The position numbers and the translations under genes were made by a program. Below are positions 42,272 through 51,502 of a stretch of 64,000 nt of DNA, piece by piece. Origin of the DNA: Bacteroidia bacterium (GTDB lineage Bacteria > Bacteroidota > Bacteroidia > AKYH767-A > OLB10); NCBI GenBank assembly GCA_037045145.1, contig JBAOIA010000012.1, positions 558,001 to 622,000 of the forward strand. The letters are read 5' to 3'. The first letter of the stretch is position 1. Each line of letters opens with the position of its first letter. The notes beneath the pieces were generated by a model. The model did not search any database, was not told where the DNA came from, and saw nothing but the letters and a program-made list of their open reading frames with translations.

Positions 42272-43411
42272 ATGCTATTTCAACTAAACGAAGAACATTT
42301 AATGATACAAAAGGCCGCCCGTGATTTTGCACAAAACGAGTTGTTGCCCGGAGTTATTGAGCGCGATGAACATCAGAAATTCCCTGCAGAGCAGATTAAA
42401 AAATTAGGCGAGCTGGGTTTTTTAGGAATGATGGTTGACCCAAAATATGGCGGTTCAGGATTAGATACAATTTCCTATGTGTTGGCAATGGAAGAAATAT
42501 CTAAAGTAGATGCTTCCGTTTCAGTTGTGATGAGTGTAAACAATTCTCTGGTTTGCTGGGGGTTAGAAACTTTTGGCACAGAGGAGCAGAAACAAAAATA
42601 TTTAGTTCCATTAGCAAAAGGCGAGATAATTGGTGCATTCTGCCTTAGTGAACCTGAAGCCGGCAGCGATGCCACTTCACAACGTACTACTGCAATTGAC
42701 AAAGGTGATCATTACTTGCTGAATGGAACAAAAAACTGGATTACCAATGGTGGCACAGCAAGTGTTTATTTGGTGATGGCACAAACGGATGTTGCTAAAG
42801 GGCATAAAGGCATCAACTGTCTGATTGTAGAAAAAGGTACACCGGGTTTTACAGTCGGACCAAAAGAAAACAAATTAGGTATCAGAGGCAGTGACACACA
42901 TTCACTGATGTTTACCGATGTTAAAGTCCCAAAGGCAAACCGCATTGGTGAAGACGGCTTTGGATTTAAGTTTGCCATGAAAACATTAGCAGGTGGACGA
43001 ATAGGAATAGCTTCACAGGCTTTAGGTATTGCATCCGGTGCCTATGAACTTGCATTAAAATATTCTAAGGAACGTAAAGCTTTCGGAAAAGAAATCAGTC
43101 AACATCAAGCCATTCAATTTAAGTTAGCCGATATGGCAACAGAAATTGAAGCAGCAAGACTACTTTGTTTGAAAGCTGCATGGCTTAAAGATCAGCATGG
43201 AAATTATGACCTGGCAGGAAGTATGGCAAAATTATATGCTTCTAAAGTGGCAATGGACACTACCATTGAGGCAGTTCAGGTGCATGGCGGTTATGGTTAT
43301 GTAAAAGAATTTCATGTTGAGCGTTTGATGCGCGATGCAAAGATTACACAGATTTACGAAGGAACTTCCGAAATACAAAAGATTGTAATTGCCCGTGCAG
43401 TTACTTCATAA
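42272..43411 (+). CDS. Acyl-CoA dehydrogenase
   Basis: A 379-aa flavoprotein catalysing the first step of acyl-CoA beta-oxidation. Motifs are FLGMMVDPKYGGSGLDTISY, GAFCLSEPEAGSDATSQRTT (FAD/substrate signature), KNWITNGG, ALGIASGAYELALKYSKERK and QVHGGYGYVKEFHVERLMRD with the catalytic Glu region YEGTSEIQK. I use the ATG at 42272 (MLFQLNEEHLMIQ), the usual family start; an upstream ATG adds 31 unrelated residues. The length then matches the family (about 380). Confidence 0.93.
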   Translation: MLFQLNEEHLMIQKAARDFAQNELLPGVIERDEHQKFPAEQIKKLGELGFLGMMVDPKYGGSGLDTISYVLAMEEISKVDASVSVVMSVNNSLVCWGLETFGTEEQKQKYLVPLAKGEIIGAFCLSEPEAGSDATSQRTTAIDKGDHYLLNGTKNWITNGGTASVYLVMAQTDVAKGHKGINCLIVEKGTPGFTVGPKENKLGIRGSDTHSLMFTDVKVPKANRIGEDGFGFKFAMKTLAGGRIGIASQALGIASGAYELALKYSKERKAFGKEISQHQAIQFKLADMATEIEAARLLCLKAAWLKDQHGNYDLAGSMAKLYASKVAMDTTIEAVQVHGGYGYVKEFHVERLMRDAKITQIYEGTSEIQKIVIARAVTS

Positions 43412-43414
43412 AAA

Positions 43415-44656
43415 ATGTTAGACAACTACCAACATACCACTGCAGAGCGAATGATGCGTTATGCAGTCATTGACACCACAGCCAATCCTGATTCAGACAC
43501 TCAGCCTAGCAGTAAAAAGCAATTGGACTTAAGCCGGTTACTTGAATCTGAATTAAAAACAATGGGCATTGATGCAACTCTTGATGAATACGGTTATGTA
43601 TATGCTACAATAAAAGGTAATTCAAACAAAAAAGTACCTGTAATTTGTTTTTGTTCGCATGTTGACACCGCACCTGACTGTAGTGGCACAAATGTAAAAC
43701 CCATACTACATAAAAAATGGAATGGAGAAGATATCGTTTTACCTGACGATAAGAATATTGTAATCAGCAGTAAAAAGCACCCATATCTACTCGAAAAGAT
43801 TGGTGATGATATAATAACGGCCTCGGGACTTACGCTGTTAGGTGCCGATGATAAAGCAGGTGTTGCCATCATCATGGATTTTGCACAATTTATTTTAAAC
43901 AGACCGGATATTATTCACGGTGACATAAAAATTTTATTTACCCCTGACGAAGAGATTGGACGTGGTGTAAACAAAGTGGACATGAAAAAACTTAACGCTG
44001 CTTATGGTTACACACTCGATGGTGGAGAATGTGGCACCTTAGAAGGCGAAAATTTTTCTGCTGATTCGTGCACGATAACTTTTAATGGCGTTAGCGCACA
44101 TCCCGGCTATGCCAAAGATAAAATGGTTAATGCACAAAAAGTATTAGCCCATTTCATAACACTTTTGCCAAAAGAATTAAGTCCTGAAAATACTGAAGGG
44201 TATGAAGGTTTTGTTCATCCGGTAAGTATGAGCGGTGGATTAGAAACCGCAACAGTTACTTTTATTCTTCGTGATTTTAATACATCAAAGTTAGCAGCGC
44301 AAAAACAACTACTATGCACGTTGGCAGAACAATCTATCAAACAATTCTTAGGGGCAAGCTTTACAATAAGCAGTAAAGAACAATACCGTAATATGGATGA
44401 AGTTCTTCAAAATCATCCTGAAGTAATGGACTATGCTTGTGAAGCATATAAACAAAGTGGCATCAACTGTGATAGAAAAAATATCAGAGGTGGTACTGAT
44501 GGCGCACGTCTTTCATTCATGGGAATGCCTTGTCCGAATATATTTACAGGAGAAATGGGTATTCATAGCAAAGAGGAATATGTAAGCGTTCAGGATATGA
44601 ATAAAGCAGTTGAGGTGCTTGTTAACCTGGTTCAGATTTGGGAACAACGCGCCTGA
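43415..44656 (+). CDS. pepT: Peptidase T (tripeptide aminopeptidase)
   Basis: A 413-aa M20B zinc aminopeptidase that removes N-terminal residues from tripeptides. Motifs are RYAVIDTTANPDSDTQPSSK, CFCSHVDTAPDCSGTNVKP (metal ligand His in HVD), LGADDKAGVAIIMDFA (bridging Asp), FTPDEEIGRGVNKVDMKKL, NPHPGYAKD-like AHPGYAKDKMVNA, RGGTDGARLS and a final region with GEMGIHSKEEYV. It starts 3 nt after the acyl-CoA dehydrogenase stop. Confidence 0.94.
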   Translation: MLDNYQHTTAERMMRYAVIDTTANPDSDTQPSSKKQLDLSRLLESELKTMGIDATLDEYGYVYATIKGNSNKKVPVICFCSHVDTAPDCSGTNVKPILHKKWNGEDIVLPDDKNIVISSKKHPYLLEKIGDDIITASGLTLLGADDKAGVAIIMDFAQFILNRPDIIHGDIKILFTPDEEIGRGVNKVDMKKLNAAYGYTLDGGECGTLEGENFSADSCTITFNGVSAHPGYAKDKMVNAQKVLAHFITLLPKELSPENTEGYEGFVHPVSMSGGLETATVTFILRDFNTSKLAAQKQLLCTLAEQSIKQFLGASFTISSKEQYRNMDEVLQNHPEVMDYACEAYKQSGINCDRKNIRGGTDGARLSFMGMPCPNIFTGEMGIHSKEEYVSVQDMNKAVEVLVNLVQIWEQRA

Positions 44657-44819
44657 CAATGGCAGCCCCCCCCTCCTTTTCAGACTATTAATACTTACCC
44701 TGAAGCAAGCGCTTTGAGTTAAGTTCAAAGACTAAAATCATAAGAAAACTTTAAATTAACTAAAAGTTTATTCCGGTATTGTCAAAACAGATAATTTCGT
44801 GTCTTAAAATTTCATAAAA

Positions 44820-46880
44820 ATGAAAAAACAACTTACTCTTTTATTTGGCATATTGTGTTTTGCATTAGCAGCAAATGCACAGTATTATTATTTCCCTCAT
44901 ATAAATGCAGGGCAAAATCCAGGCGGGCTTAACATTGATGATGAATACCCGGTGGGTGGCGGTCAACCCGCAGGATGGACATCCATTCATCCAGGCAGTG
45001 CTACTACTCCACAATGGTCATCAACCGTAACCATTCCGTTTTCTTTTTCTTTTAACGGAACAGCAGTTACAAGTTATAAAGTCTCTACAACCGGAGTATT
45101 AACTTTTACAACAAGTGCAACAACACCTCCACCGGTTGCCAATGTTGCATTACCATCGGCTTTAATTCCTGACAATTCAGTTTGTTGCTGGGGAATTTCA
45201 GGAAGCGGCACAAATGATAACATTTGTACAAAAACATTCGGCACTGCACCAAATCGTCAACATTGGATTTCATTCACTTCCTATACTGACCCTGGCAATA
45301 ATGCTTATACTTACTATAGTATTGTTTTAGAAGAATCAACAAATAAAATTTATGTGGTTGATCAAAGAAATGGCGGAACAGCTTTAACGCTCACCATTGG
45401 CATTCAGATAAACGCAACAGCAGCAATTTCTGTTGCAGGTTCTCCAAACATAGCACAAAATGCAGGTACAGATCCATCTCCTGCTGACAACAGTTATTTT
45501 GAATTTATTTATGGCACACAGCCAGCCAACGATGCAGAGTTATCATCTATAAATTATACTCAATATGTAACAACTCCAACTAACGTTTCCGTTTCTGGTG
45601 TGATTACCAATCTTGGTTCGAGTGCAATAAATACTATTAATCTTAAATATGATCTCAATGGCACTACTTATACTGACACAAAAACAGGATTAAATATTGC
45701 ACCACTTGGGACTTATAATTTTACTCATACAACACCAATTAATGCAAATGCTATCGGGACATATTCCTTCAAGTTTTGGGTTGATTTAGCTGGAGATGTA
45801 AACCATATTAATGATAGTTTAAATGGTATTATAAATTATCTTCCATTTTTACCAACTAAACATGTAGTTTTTGAAGAAGCCACCGGCACTTGGTGCGGAT
45901 GGTGTCCACGTGGTGCTGTTTTTATGGATTCATTGCGCAACCTTCATGGTCAGGAAGTGATGTTGATTGCTGTTCATAATGGCGATCCTATGACTGTTAC
46001 AGCATACGATTCATGGATGGGAACAAAAATCAGCGGCTATCCAAGCGGTTTAGTTGATCGTAAAGATTTAGATGTTGACCCATCAGATTTTATTACTGAA
46101 TACAACAGCCTTATTTCAGATATTCCACCTTGTGATGTAAATGTGTCTGCAACTTATAATTCAAGTACCAATATTGGAACTTTTACTGTAAGTCCACAAT
46201 TTGCAGCTTCATTGAATGGTGATTACAGGATTAACTGTGTTGTTACCGAAGATAATTTAACGGGCACAACTTCAACATGGAGTCAGGCAAACTATTATAG
46301 TTACCAAACTGCAAATTTGCCACTTCAGGGCGCTGGCCATAATTGGCAAAACGAAACTAATCCGATACCTGCTGCCAACATGGAATACGATCACGTTGCA
46401 CGTGCAATACTTGGAGGAAACGATGGTGTACAAGGTTCATTGCCGGCTAACATAACCAGTGGTAGCACTCACAGCTGGACATTTAATTACAATATTCCGG
46501 CAACTTACAATGTAAGCAATTTAATCATCATTGGATGGGTTTCTGATTATGCTACAGGAAGAATTTTAAATGCAAACAGTGCAACAGTTACTACCGGCAT
46601 TCATAATTTATCAGGAACTAATTTCAATATGAATGTTACTCCAAATCCTATAACATCAGATTATGGTCAGGTGCGCGTTAATTTGAAGAAAAATGCTGAT
46701 GTAGTATTCGAAATCATAGACGTATTAGGTAACATAGTTCGTACCAATTATCAATCACAGATGTCAGCAGGTGAATATATTTATCCTGTAAATTTCACAG
46801 GTCTAAGTAATGGTATTTATACTGTTAGAATGAATGCATCCGGTGAAACGTTAACACAAAAAGTTGTATTGAATAAATAA
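44820..46880 (+). CDS. Omp28-related secreted thioredoxin-like protein, T9SS cargo
   Basis: A 686-aa exported protein. The signal peptide ends at AANAQ (residue 21). A beta-rich N-terminal part follows, then an Omp28-type thioredoxin-like region with EEATGTWCGWCPRG (CxxC near residues 358-361) and GYPSGLVDRKD. The C-terminus is a T9SS type A sorting domain (NVTPNPITSDYGQVRV, then GIYTVRMNASGE). Omp28 proteins are thought to be surface thiol-active proteins; the partner is unknown. Confidence 0.88.
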   Translation: MKKQLTLLFGILCFALAANAQYYYFPHINAGQNPGGLNIDDEYPVGGGQPAGWTSIHPGSATTPQWSSTVTIPFSFSFNGTAVTSYKVSTTGVLTFTTSATTPPPVANVALPSALIPDNSVCCWGISGSGTNDNICTKTFGTAPNRQHWISFTSYTDPGNNAYTYYSIVLEESTNKIYVVDQRNGGTALTLTIGIQINATAAISVAGSPNIAQNAGTDPSPADNSYFEFIYGTQPANDAELSSINYTQYVTTPTNVSVSGVITNLGSSAINTINLKYDLNGTTYTDTKTGLNIAPLGTYNFTHTTPINANAIGTYSFKFWVDLAGDVNHINDSLNGIINYLPFLPTKHVVFEEATGTWCGWCPRGAVFMDSLRNLHGQEVMLIAVHNGDPMTVTAYDSWMGTKISGYPSGLVDRKDLDVDPSDFITEYNSLISDIPPCDVNVSATYNSSTNIGTFTVSPQFAASLNGDYRINCVVTEDNLTGTTSTWSQANYYSYQTANLPLQGAGHNWQNETNPIPAANMEYDHVARAILGGNDGVQGSLPANITSGSTHSWTFNYNIPATYNVSNLIIIGWVSDYATGRILNANSATVTTGIHNLSGTNFNMNVTPNPITSDYGQVRVNLKKNADVVFEIIDVLGNIVRTNYQSQMSAGEYIYPVNFTGLSNGIYTVRMNASGETLTQKVVLNK

Positions 46881-46918
46881 AATCATATCGGTAGAATTAC
46901 CGAATAAATATTAAACCG

Positions 46919-46957
46919 AAAAGGCAATTTCAATTCTAAGAATTGAAATTGCCTTTT
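46919..46957 (+). terminator. Long hairpin terminator
   Basis: An 18-bp perfect stem (46919-46936 with 46940-46957) and a 3-nt loop, followed by a T-run. It is symmetric enough to stop both the gene at 44820 and the leftward operon reading from 47026. Confidence 0.9.
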
Positions 46958-47025
46958 TCTTTTTTAGCCAATACTCATTCTACGTGATTATTACAATCTG
47001 AATAATGTAAAGAATAAAAAGACAT

Positions 47026-48108
47026 CTATTTGTGCTTTGCAACATTGGCAATCATTAAAAAATCGAGTGTTGTAATTGCAGCCATTGCCTCAACGATTGG
47101 TGTTGCACGTGGCACTACACAAACATCATGACGACCTCCGGGTTGTATAATCACTTTCTGATTTTGTGCGTTAATACTTTGTTGGGGTTTCATGAGTGTT
47201 GATACAGGCTTAAATGCTACGTTAAATGTAATGTCCATGCCGTTGGTAATTCCACCCTGCACACCCCCGGAATTATTGGTTGTGGTAAAAACTTTTCCGT
47301 TTTTATCTGTATCAAAAACATCGTTTTGCTGTGACCCCATTTGCAAAGTGCCGAAAAAACCTGACCCTATCTCAAAACCCTTAACCGCGTTTATGCTAAG
47401 CATAGCTTTGCCGAGTTGTGCATGAAATTTATCGAATACAGGCTCACCTAATCCTGCAGGAACACCGCTAATGGTGCAGGATATTATTCCACCTAAAGTA
47501 TCTCCGGATTGTGCAGCTTCTTCAATCCTATTCAGCATCAGTTGTGCTGTGGCTTCATGTGGGCAACGCAAAATATTGTGATACGTTTTTGAAGTATCAA
47601 TTGAAATATTTTCAGGAATTGAAATATTGCCGATACGACTCACATAAGCATCGATAGAAATATTTTCGGATTTCAGTATTTGCATAGCAACAGCGCCCGC
47701 AGCTACACGTGCAGCTGTTTCGCGTGCTGATGCCCTGCCACTTCCGCGATGGTCACGAATGCCATATTTTTGTTCATAGGTATAATCGGCATGTGATGGC
47801 CTGTAAGTATTTTTTAGTGCATCATAATCAGCAGGACGTTGATCTTTGTTACGAATTAGCAAGGTTAGTGGAGCACCGGTGGTGATGCCATTGATTAATC
47901 CTGAAACCACTTCCGGTTCATCGTCTTCCATTCGTTGTGTGGTAATTGCAGATTGACCGGGCTTGCGTCTTGAAAGTTGTGTTCTTATAAGTTCTAAATC
48001 CAATTGTATGCCTGAATAACAACCGTCTATAACAACACCTATAAGTGGTCCGTGCGACTCACCAAAAGTTGTTATCCTGAAAAGTGTACCAAATGTATTA
48101 CCTGCCAT
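47026..48108 (-). CDS. aroC: Chorismate synthase
   Basis: A 360-aa enzyme converting EPSP to chorismate. Signatures are TFGESHGPLIGVVIDGC (residues 11-27), QSAITTQRMEDDEPE, DHRGSGRASARETAARVAAG (near 118-137), GGVQGGITNGMDI and RHDVCVVPRATPIVEAMAAI. Length and motifs are full. It is last in a leftward operon after pabA and a GNAT gene, so chorismate supply is placed next to a chorismate-using amidotransferase. Confidence 0.97.
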   Translation of the reverse strand: MAGNTFGTLFRITTFGESHGPLIGVVIDGCYSGIQLDLELIRTQLSRRKPGQSAITTQRMEDDEPEVVSGLINGITTGAPLTLLIRNKDQRPADYDALKNTYRPSHADYTYEQKYGIRDHRGSGRASARETAARVAAGAVAMQILKSENISIDAYVSRIGNISIPENISIDTSKTYHNILRCPHEATAQLMLNRIEEAAQSGDTLGGIISCTISGVPAGLGEPVFDKFHAQLGKAMLSINAVKGFEIGSGFFGTLQMGSQQNDVFDTDKNGKVFTTTNNSGGVQGGITNGMDITFNVAFKPVSTLMKPQQSINAQNQKVIIQPGGRHDVCVVPRATPIVEAMAAITTLDFLMIANVAKHK

Positions 48109-48109
48109 A

Positions 48110-48589
48110 TTACTTCTTAATCATTACAAAATCATTCATAAAAAAGCCATTGCCTATATCAAAGTCTGCTGCACTTTCAATTACAAATCCTTTCTTGAAA
48201 TAGAAGTTAATCGCTTTAAAATTTGAACGGTTTACCTGCAGCCGAACTACAATAGCCTCAGGCAGACTGCTCAGCATGGCTTCAAGTAGCAGTGAGCCTA
48301 TATTTTTATGTTGCAATGCTGTAGCCACATACAATTTATCAAGAAAAAAACTGTTTTCTGCTTCCTCACGAAAGCAAATATAGCCTAAAAGTTTTTCGTC
48401 TTCTTCTGCAACCAAAATTATAGAGCCTGAATCAAGCAACTGATTTAATTTTTCGATACTATACATCTTTTCCAACATAAAATCAATCTGCTGTATGGTG
48501 ATAATACCTGGGTAATGGCTATGCCAAATGCTATGAGCCAATTTGTTGATGGCACTACAATCGTCTTTTGAAGCTTGTCTGATATGCAT
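48110..48589 (-). CDS. GNAT-family N-acetyltransferase
   Basis: A 159-aa acetyltransferase. The acetyl-CoA site lies in LDKLYVATALQHKNIGSLLL (QxxxIG, near residues 84-103), and FYFKKGFVIE is the common GNAT end. It is 1 nt from aroC and 3 nt from pabA; the substrate is not known. Confidence 0.88.
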   Translation of the reverse strand: MHIRQASKDDCSAINKLAHSIWHSHYPGIITIQQIDFMLEKMYSIEKLNQLLDSGSIILVAEEDEKLLGYICFREEAENSFFLDKLYVATALQHKNIGSLLLEAMLSSLPEAIVVRLQVNRSNFKAINFYFKKGFVIESAADFDIGNGFFMNDFVMIKK

Positions 48590-48592
48590 GGT

Positions 48593-49156
48593 TCAGGTTT
48601 TATGAATCCAATTATAAATAAGTTGTAGTCCATATTCTGTCATTATACTTTCAGGATGAAACTGAACACCATAAACAGAATAAAGAACATGCTTTATTGC
48701 CATCACTTCGCCATTGTCGTCACCGGCTATAACCTGAAGTTGACTTCCTGTTTGATCCACTACCCAAGAGTGATAGCGTGCAGCAGGAAACGTTATTGGT
48801 ATATTTTCAAATATCACATCTTGCACCAATACATTTACCGGTCGCACTACGCCATGCAAAACTTGTTGTAAATTACGAAGGCTGCCCCCAAAAACTTCTG
48901 CAATAGCCTGATGACCTAAACAAACGCCAAGTATTGATTTTTCTGATGCATACTGCCTGATAACCTCTTTGGTAATGCCTGCCTGTGAAGGTAATCCCGG
49001 TCCGGGAGAAATGCAAATCTTATCAAATGAAGCAACCTCATCAATTACGTGTGAATTGTTGCGCCAAACTGTTGGACGTACACCGGCTGCCTTTTCAATA
49101 TAATGAACAAGGTTGTAGGTAAAAGAATCAAAGTTATCAATGACTAAAATATTCAC
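48593..49156 (-). CDS. pabA: Glutamine amidotransferase subunit of (aminodeoxy)chorismate/anthranilate synthase
   Basis: A 187-aa class I glutaminase: VIDNFDSFTYNLVHY at the start, CISPGPGLPSQAG, the catalytic Cys in LGVCLGHQAIAEVFGG (near residue 78), and YGVQFHPESIMTEYG with His and Glu of the triad. It releases ammonia for aminodeoxychorismate (folate) or anthranilate (tryptophan) formation; trpG and pabA cannot be told apart here, but the aroC neighbour and lack of trp genes favour pabA. Confidence 0.85.
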   Translation of the reverse strand: MNILVIDNFDSFTYNLVHYIEKAAGVRPTVWRNNSHVIDEVASFDKICISPGPGLPSQAGITKEVIRQYASEKSILGVCLGHQAIAEVFGGSLRNLQQVLHGVVRPVNVLVQDVIFENIPITFPAARYHSWVVDQTGSQLQVIAGDDNGEVMAIKHVLYSVYGVQFHPESIMTEYGLQLIYNWIHKT

Positions 49157-49191
49157 CTGTCAAAAATAGCGAATGTTTTAAGGTGCTGCAC

Positions 49192-49899
49192 TCAACCCTG
49201 ATCGGCAAATTTGTAACCAACACCCCTTACAGAGATAAAATATTTTGGATTGGATGGGTCTGGTTCAAAATATTTCCTGAATGTAACGATAAAGTTATCT
49301 ATTGTTCGGGTACTGGGATAGATATCATAACCCCAAACAGTTTCAAGAATGTGTTCGCGCGAAACAACTTCATTGCGTTTTTCTATCAGTAATTTCAACA
49401 ATAACGATTCCTTTTTTGTCAGATGTGTTGTAGTACCATCGGCACGTTTTATTTCAAGTTGTGCAAAATTAATTTGATTGTTGTTCAGATTATAAGTCGA
49501 AAGAGATGTCGCATCCTTATTGGCTGTGCTCCTTCTGATAAGATTATGCACTCTGAGTAACAACTCTTCAAGGTTAAAGGGCTTGGTCAGATAATCATCA
49601 CCTCCTAATTTAAGACCGGTAATTCTGTCGTTTGGGTGGTTTTTGGCTGAAAGAAATAAAATGGGCACATCAAGATTCTCAAGACGTATTGCTTCGCAAA
49701 CAGTAAATCCACTGATTTCAGGAAGCATTACATCTAAAATTACAAGATTATAACGTGCTTCTTTAAACACTTTAATGGCGGTTTTACCATCACCAATTGC
49801 ATTTACATAGTAGCCTTCCATTTCAAGGTTCAGCTTTATTGTTTCAGACAAGGTTTGCTCATCTTCCACCAACAAAATTCTTAGATTTTGATCAGCCAT
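49192..49899 (-). CDS. OmpR/PhoB-type response regulator
   Basis: A 235-aa regulator. The receiver domain has ILLVEDEQTLSETIKLNLEM, LVILDVMLPEISGFTV (phospho-Asp near residue 54) and a conserved Lys in YLTKPFNLEELLL. The winged helix is near residues 140-230 (LTKKESLLLKLLIEKRNEVV, then RTIDNFIVTFRKYFE and FISVRGVGYKFA). No kinase is beside it; a truncated histidine kinase C-terminus lies at 56809. Confidence 0.93.
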   Translation of the reverse strand: MADQNLRILLVEDEQTLSETIKLNLEMEGYYVNAIGDGKTAIKVFKEARYNLVILDVMLPEISGFTVCEAIRLENLDVPILFLSAKNHPNDRITGLKLGGDDYLTKPFNLEELLLRVHNLIRRSTANKDATSLSTYNLNNNQINFAQLEIKRADGTTTHLTKKESLLLKLLIEKRNEVVSREHILETVWGYDIYPSTRTIDNFIVTFRKYFEPDPSNPKYFISVRGVGYKFADQG

Positions 49900-49947
49900 A
49901 TCAATTTATTTCGATGCTAATTAACAAAAATGTTTTCTTTGTTCATT

Positions 49948-51498
49948 ATGTCGCAGAATTATTCACTGTCACAATCGGGTAAATATTGGATTTGGTCCAT
50001 ATTTTACAGCCTGTTGTTTCTGGCAGTTTACGGCTACAAATTTAATTGTAGTGACCTTGAAGAACATTTGCCGGCTGTTTACAAAATGCTGAACCCGCTA
50101 TTGTATCAAGGTGATTATGTGACTGAGTTTCTGGCTTCGGGTTTCTCTGTTCGTTATTTTTATAATCACACTTTATATTATTCCGGACTTGTGTTTCCGT
50201 TACCAACTGTTGCTTTTACATTCATGTTGTTGCTGCTGACAGTATTTATTTTTTACATTCAAAAAACTTCATTTGTAATTTTCAAGAACCATATTACCGC
50301 TACAATAACTCCTTTCATAGCAATTATCTTATTGAATAAAATTACAGTTGGTGGAAATACTGTTTCAGACAATATGCTGACTTGTACCGTTTTTGCTAAC
50401 ACACTTTGTATGGCAACATTTTACTACGCTTTTAGTTCGCGTATGAGAATAGCTGTGCTCTGTTGCGGGCTTGCTACATGGTATCAACCGTTGGTAGGCA
50501 TGCAGGTGTTTTTATTGCTCTTGCTGATGCAATCGGTATCTTCCAAATTCAGAATCAAAGAAATTGTCACGATAATAATTTTCTATTTAGTGTCAGCTTC
50601 ACCAATGCTAATACCTTTATTCTACCGTCAGTTTTTTGCAGAAATCGCAACACCTGACATGCTTTTTTATTATATTTTATATGTTTTCAGAAATCCACAT
50701 CATTATCTACCTTCCTTTTTTCCAATTGTAGATTATATTAAAAGCGGTGTATTATTTCTGATATCCGGTTTGTTATTTTTTAGATTTCCAACAAAATACA
50801 ACAGACAAATAATTGTGATAATTTCAGGCATTGCTGCGGGTATGATTTTTTACTATTTAATTTTTGATGCTTTAGGAATAATGGTTGTAGGTAAATTGCA
50901 ATGGTTTAAAACTTCGGTTTGGCTTACCATATTCTGTAGTTTCTATATAGCTCATTTCATAGCACAGCAAAAACTGATAGAAAAGACATTTCAGTTTAAG
51001 TGGATGTCTGCCTGTGTCATTGCTTTATCAATTATTGTCTTTTATTTAATTACACATGCTTCACAACTACCAATAGAGAGGCTGAAATCTCGTTATGCAA
51101 TTGGTCAGTTTAAAAAAACTGATTTAACACTGATGCATGAATGGATCAGAGAAAACACCCCTGTGACCACAAAGATTTTGAGCTTCCCTGATGACGATTC
51201 ATTTTTATGTGAAGCACAACGACCTACACCTGTGGCATGGAAAGCTATTATCCACGAGCCATGGTTTCTGAAACAATGGTATTATAATTTCACAACCGAT
51301 TATAATCTGGAAAGAAAAATTGAATGGAAAAATATCAACCGGAGAGAAAAGGCAAATGCTGCTTACTCAGGCACAAATCATAAGCCAGATAACAAAAGTT
51401 ATTCTATGATTTTATTAAATAATAATAAACTACCGGAACAAGTCAAAGGCAGAATAATACACCGGCAGGGAGAATATACCCTATGGCAGTGGAACTAA
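49948..51498 (+). CDS. Multi-pass integral membrane protein, unassigned
   Basis: A 516-aa protein from the ATG at 49948 (an ATG at 49930 adds six residues). About ten hydrophobic segments are visible, then a soluble C-terminus from about residue 390. The first loop has LEEHLPAVYKMLNPLLYQGD, and the C-terminal part has MHEWIRENTPVTTKILSFPD. The topology is like that of GT-C glycosyltransferase-type proteins with a periplasmic tail, but I see no diagnostic motif. Confidence 0.6.
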   Translation: MSQNYSLSQSGKYWIWSIFYSLLFLAVYGYKFNCSDLEEHLPAVYKMLNPLLYQGDYVTEFLASGFSVRYFYNHTLYYSGLVFPLPTVAFTFMLLLLTVFIFYIQKTSFVIFKNHITATITPFIAIILLNKITVGGNTVSDNMLTCTVFANTLCMATFYYAFSSRMRIAVLCCGLATWYQPLVGMQVFLLLLLMQSVSSKFRIKEIVTIIIFYLVSASPMLIPLFYRQFFAEIATPDMLFYYILYVFRNPHHYLPSFFPIVDYIKSGVLFLISGLLFFRFPTKYNRQIIVIISGIAAGMIFYYLIFDALGIMVVGKLQWFKTSVWLTIFCSFYIAHFIAQQKLIEKTFQFKWMSACVIALSIIVFYLITHASQLPIERLKSRYAIGQFKKTDLTLMHEWIRENTPVTTKILSFPDDDSFLCEAQRPTPVAWKAIIHEPWFLKQWYYNFTTDYNLERKIEWKNINRREKANAAYSGTNHKPDNKSYSMILLNNNKLPEQVKGRIIHRQGEYTLWQWN

Positions 51499-51502
51499 AA
51501 AA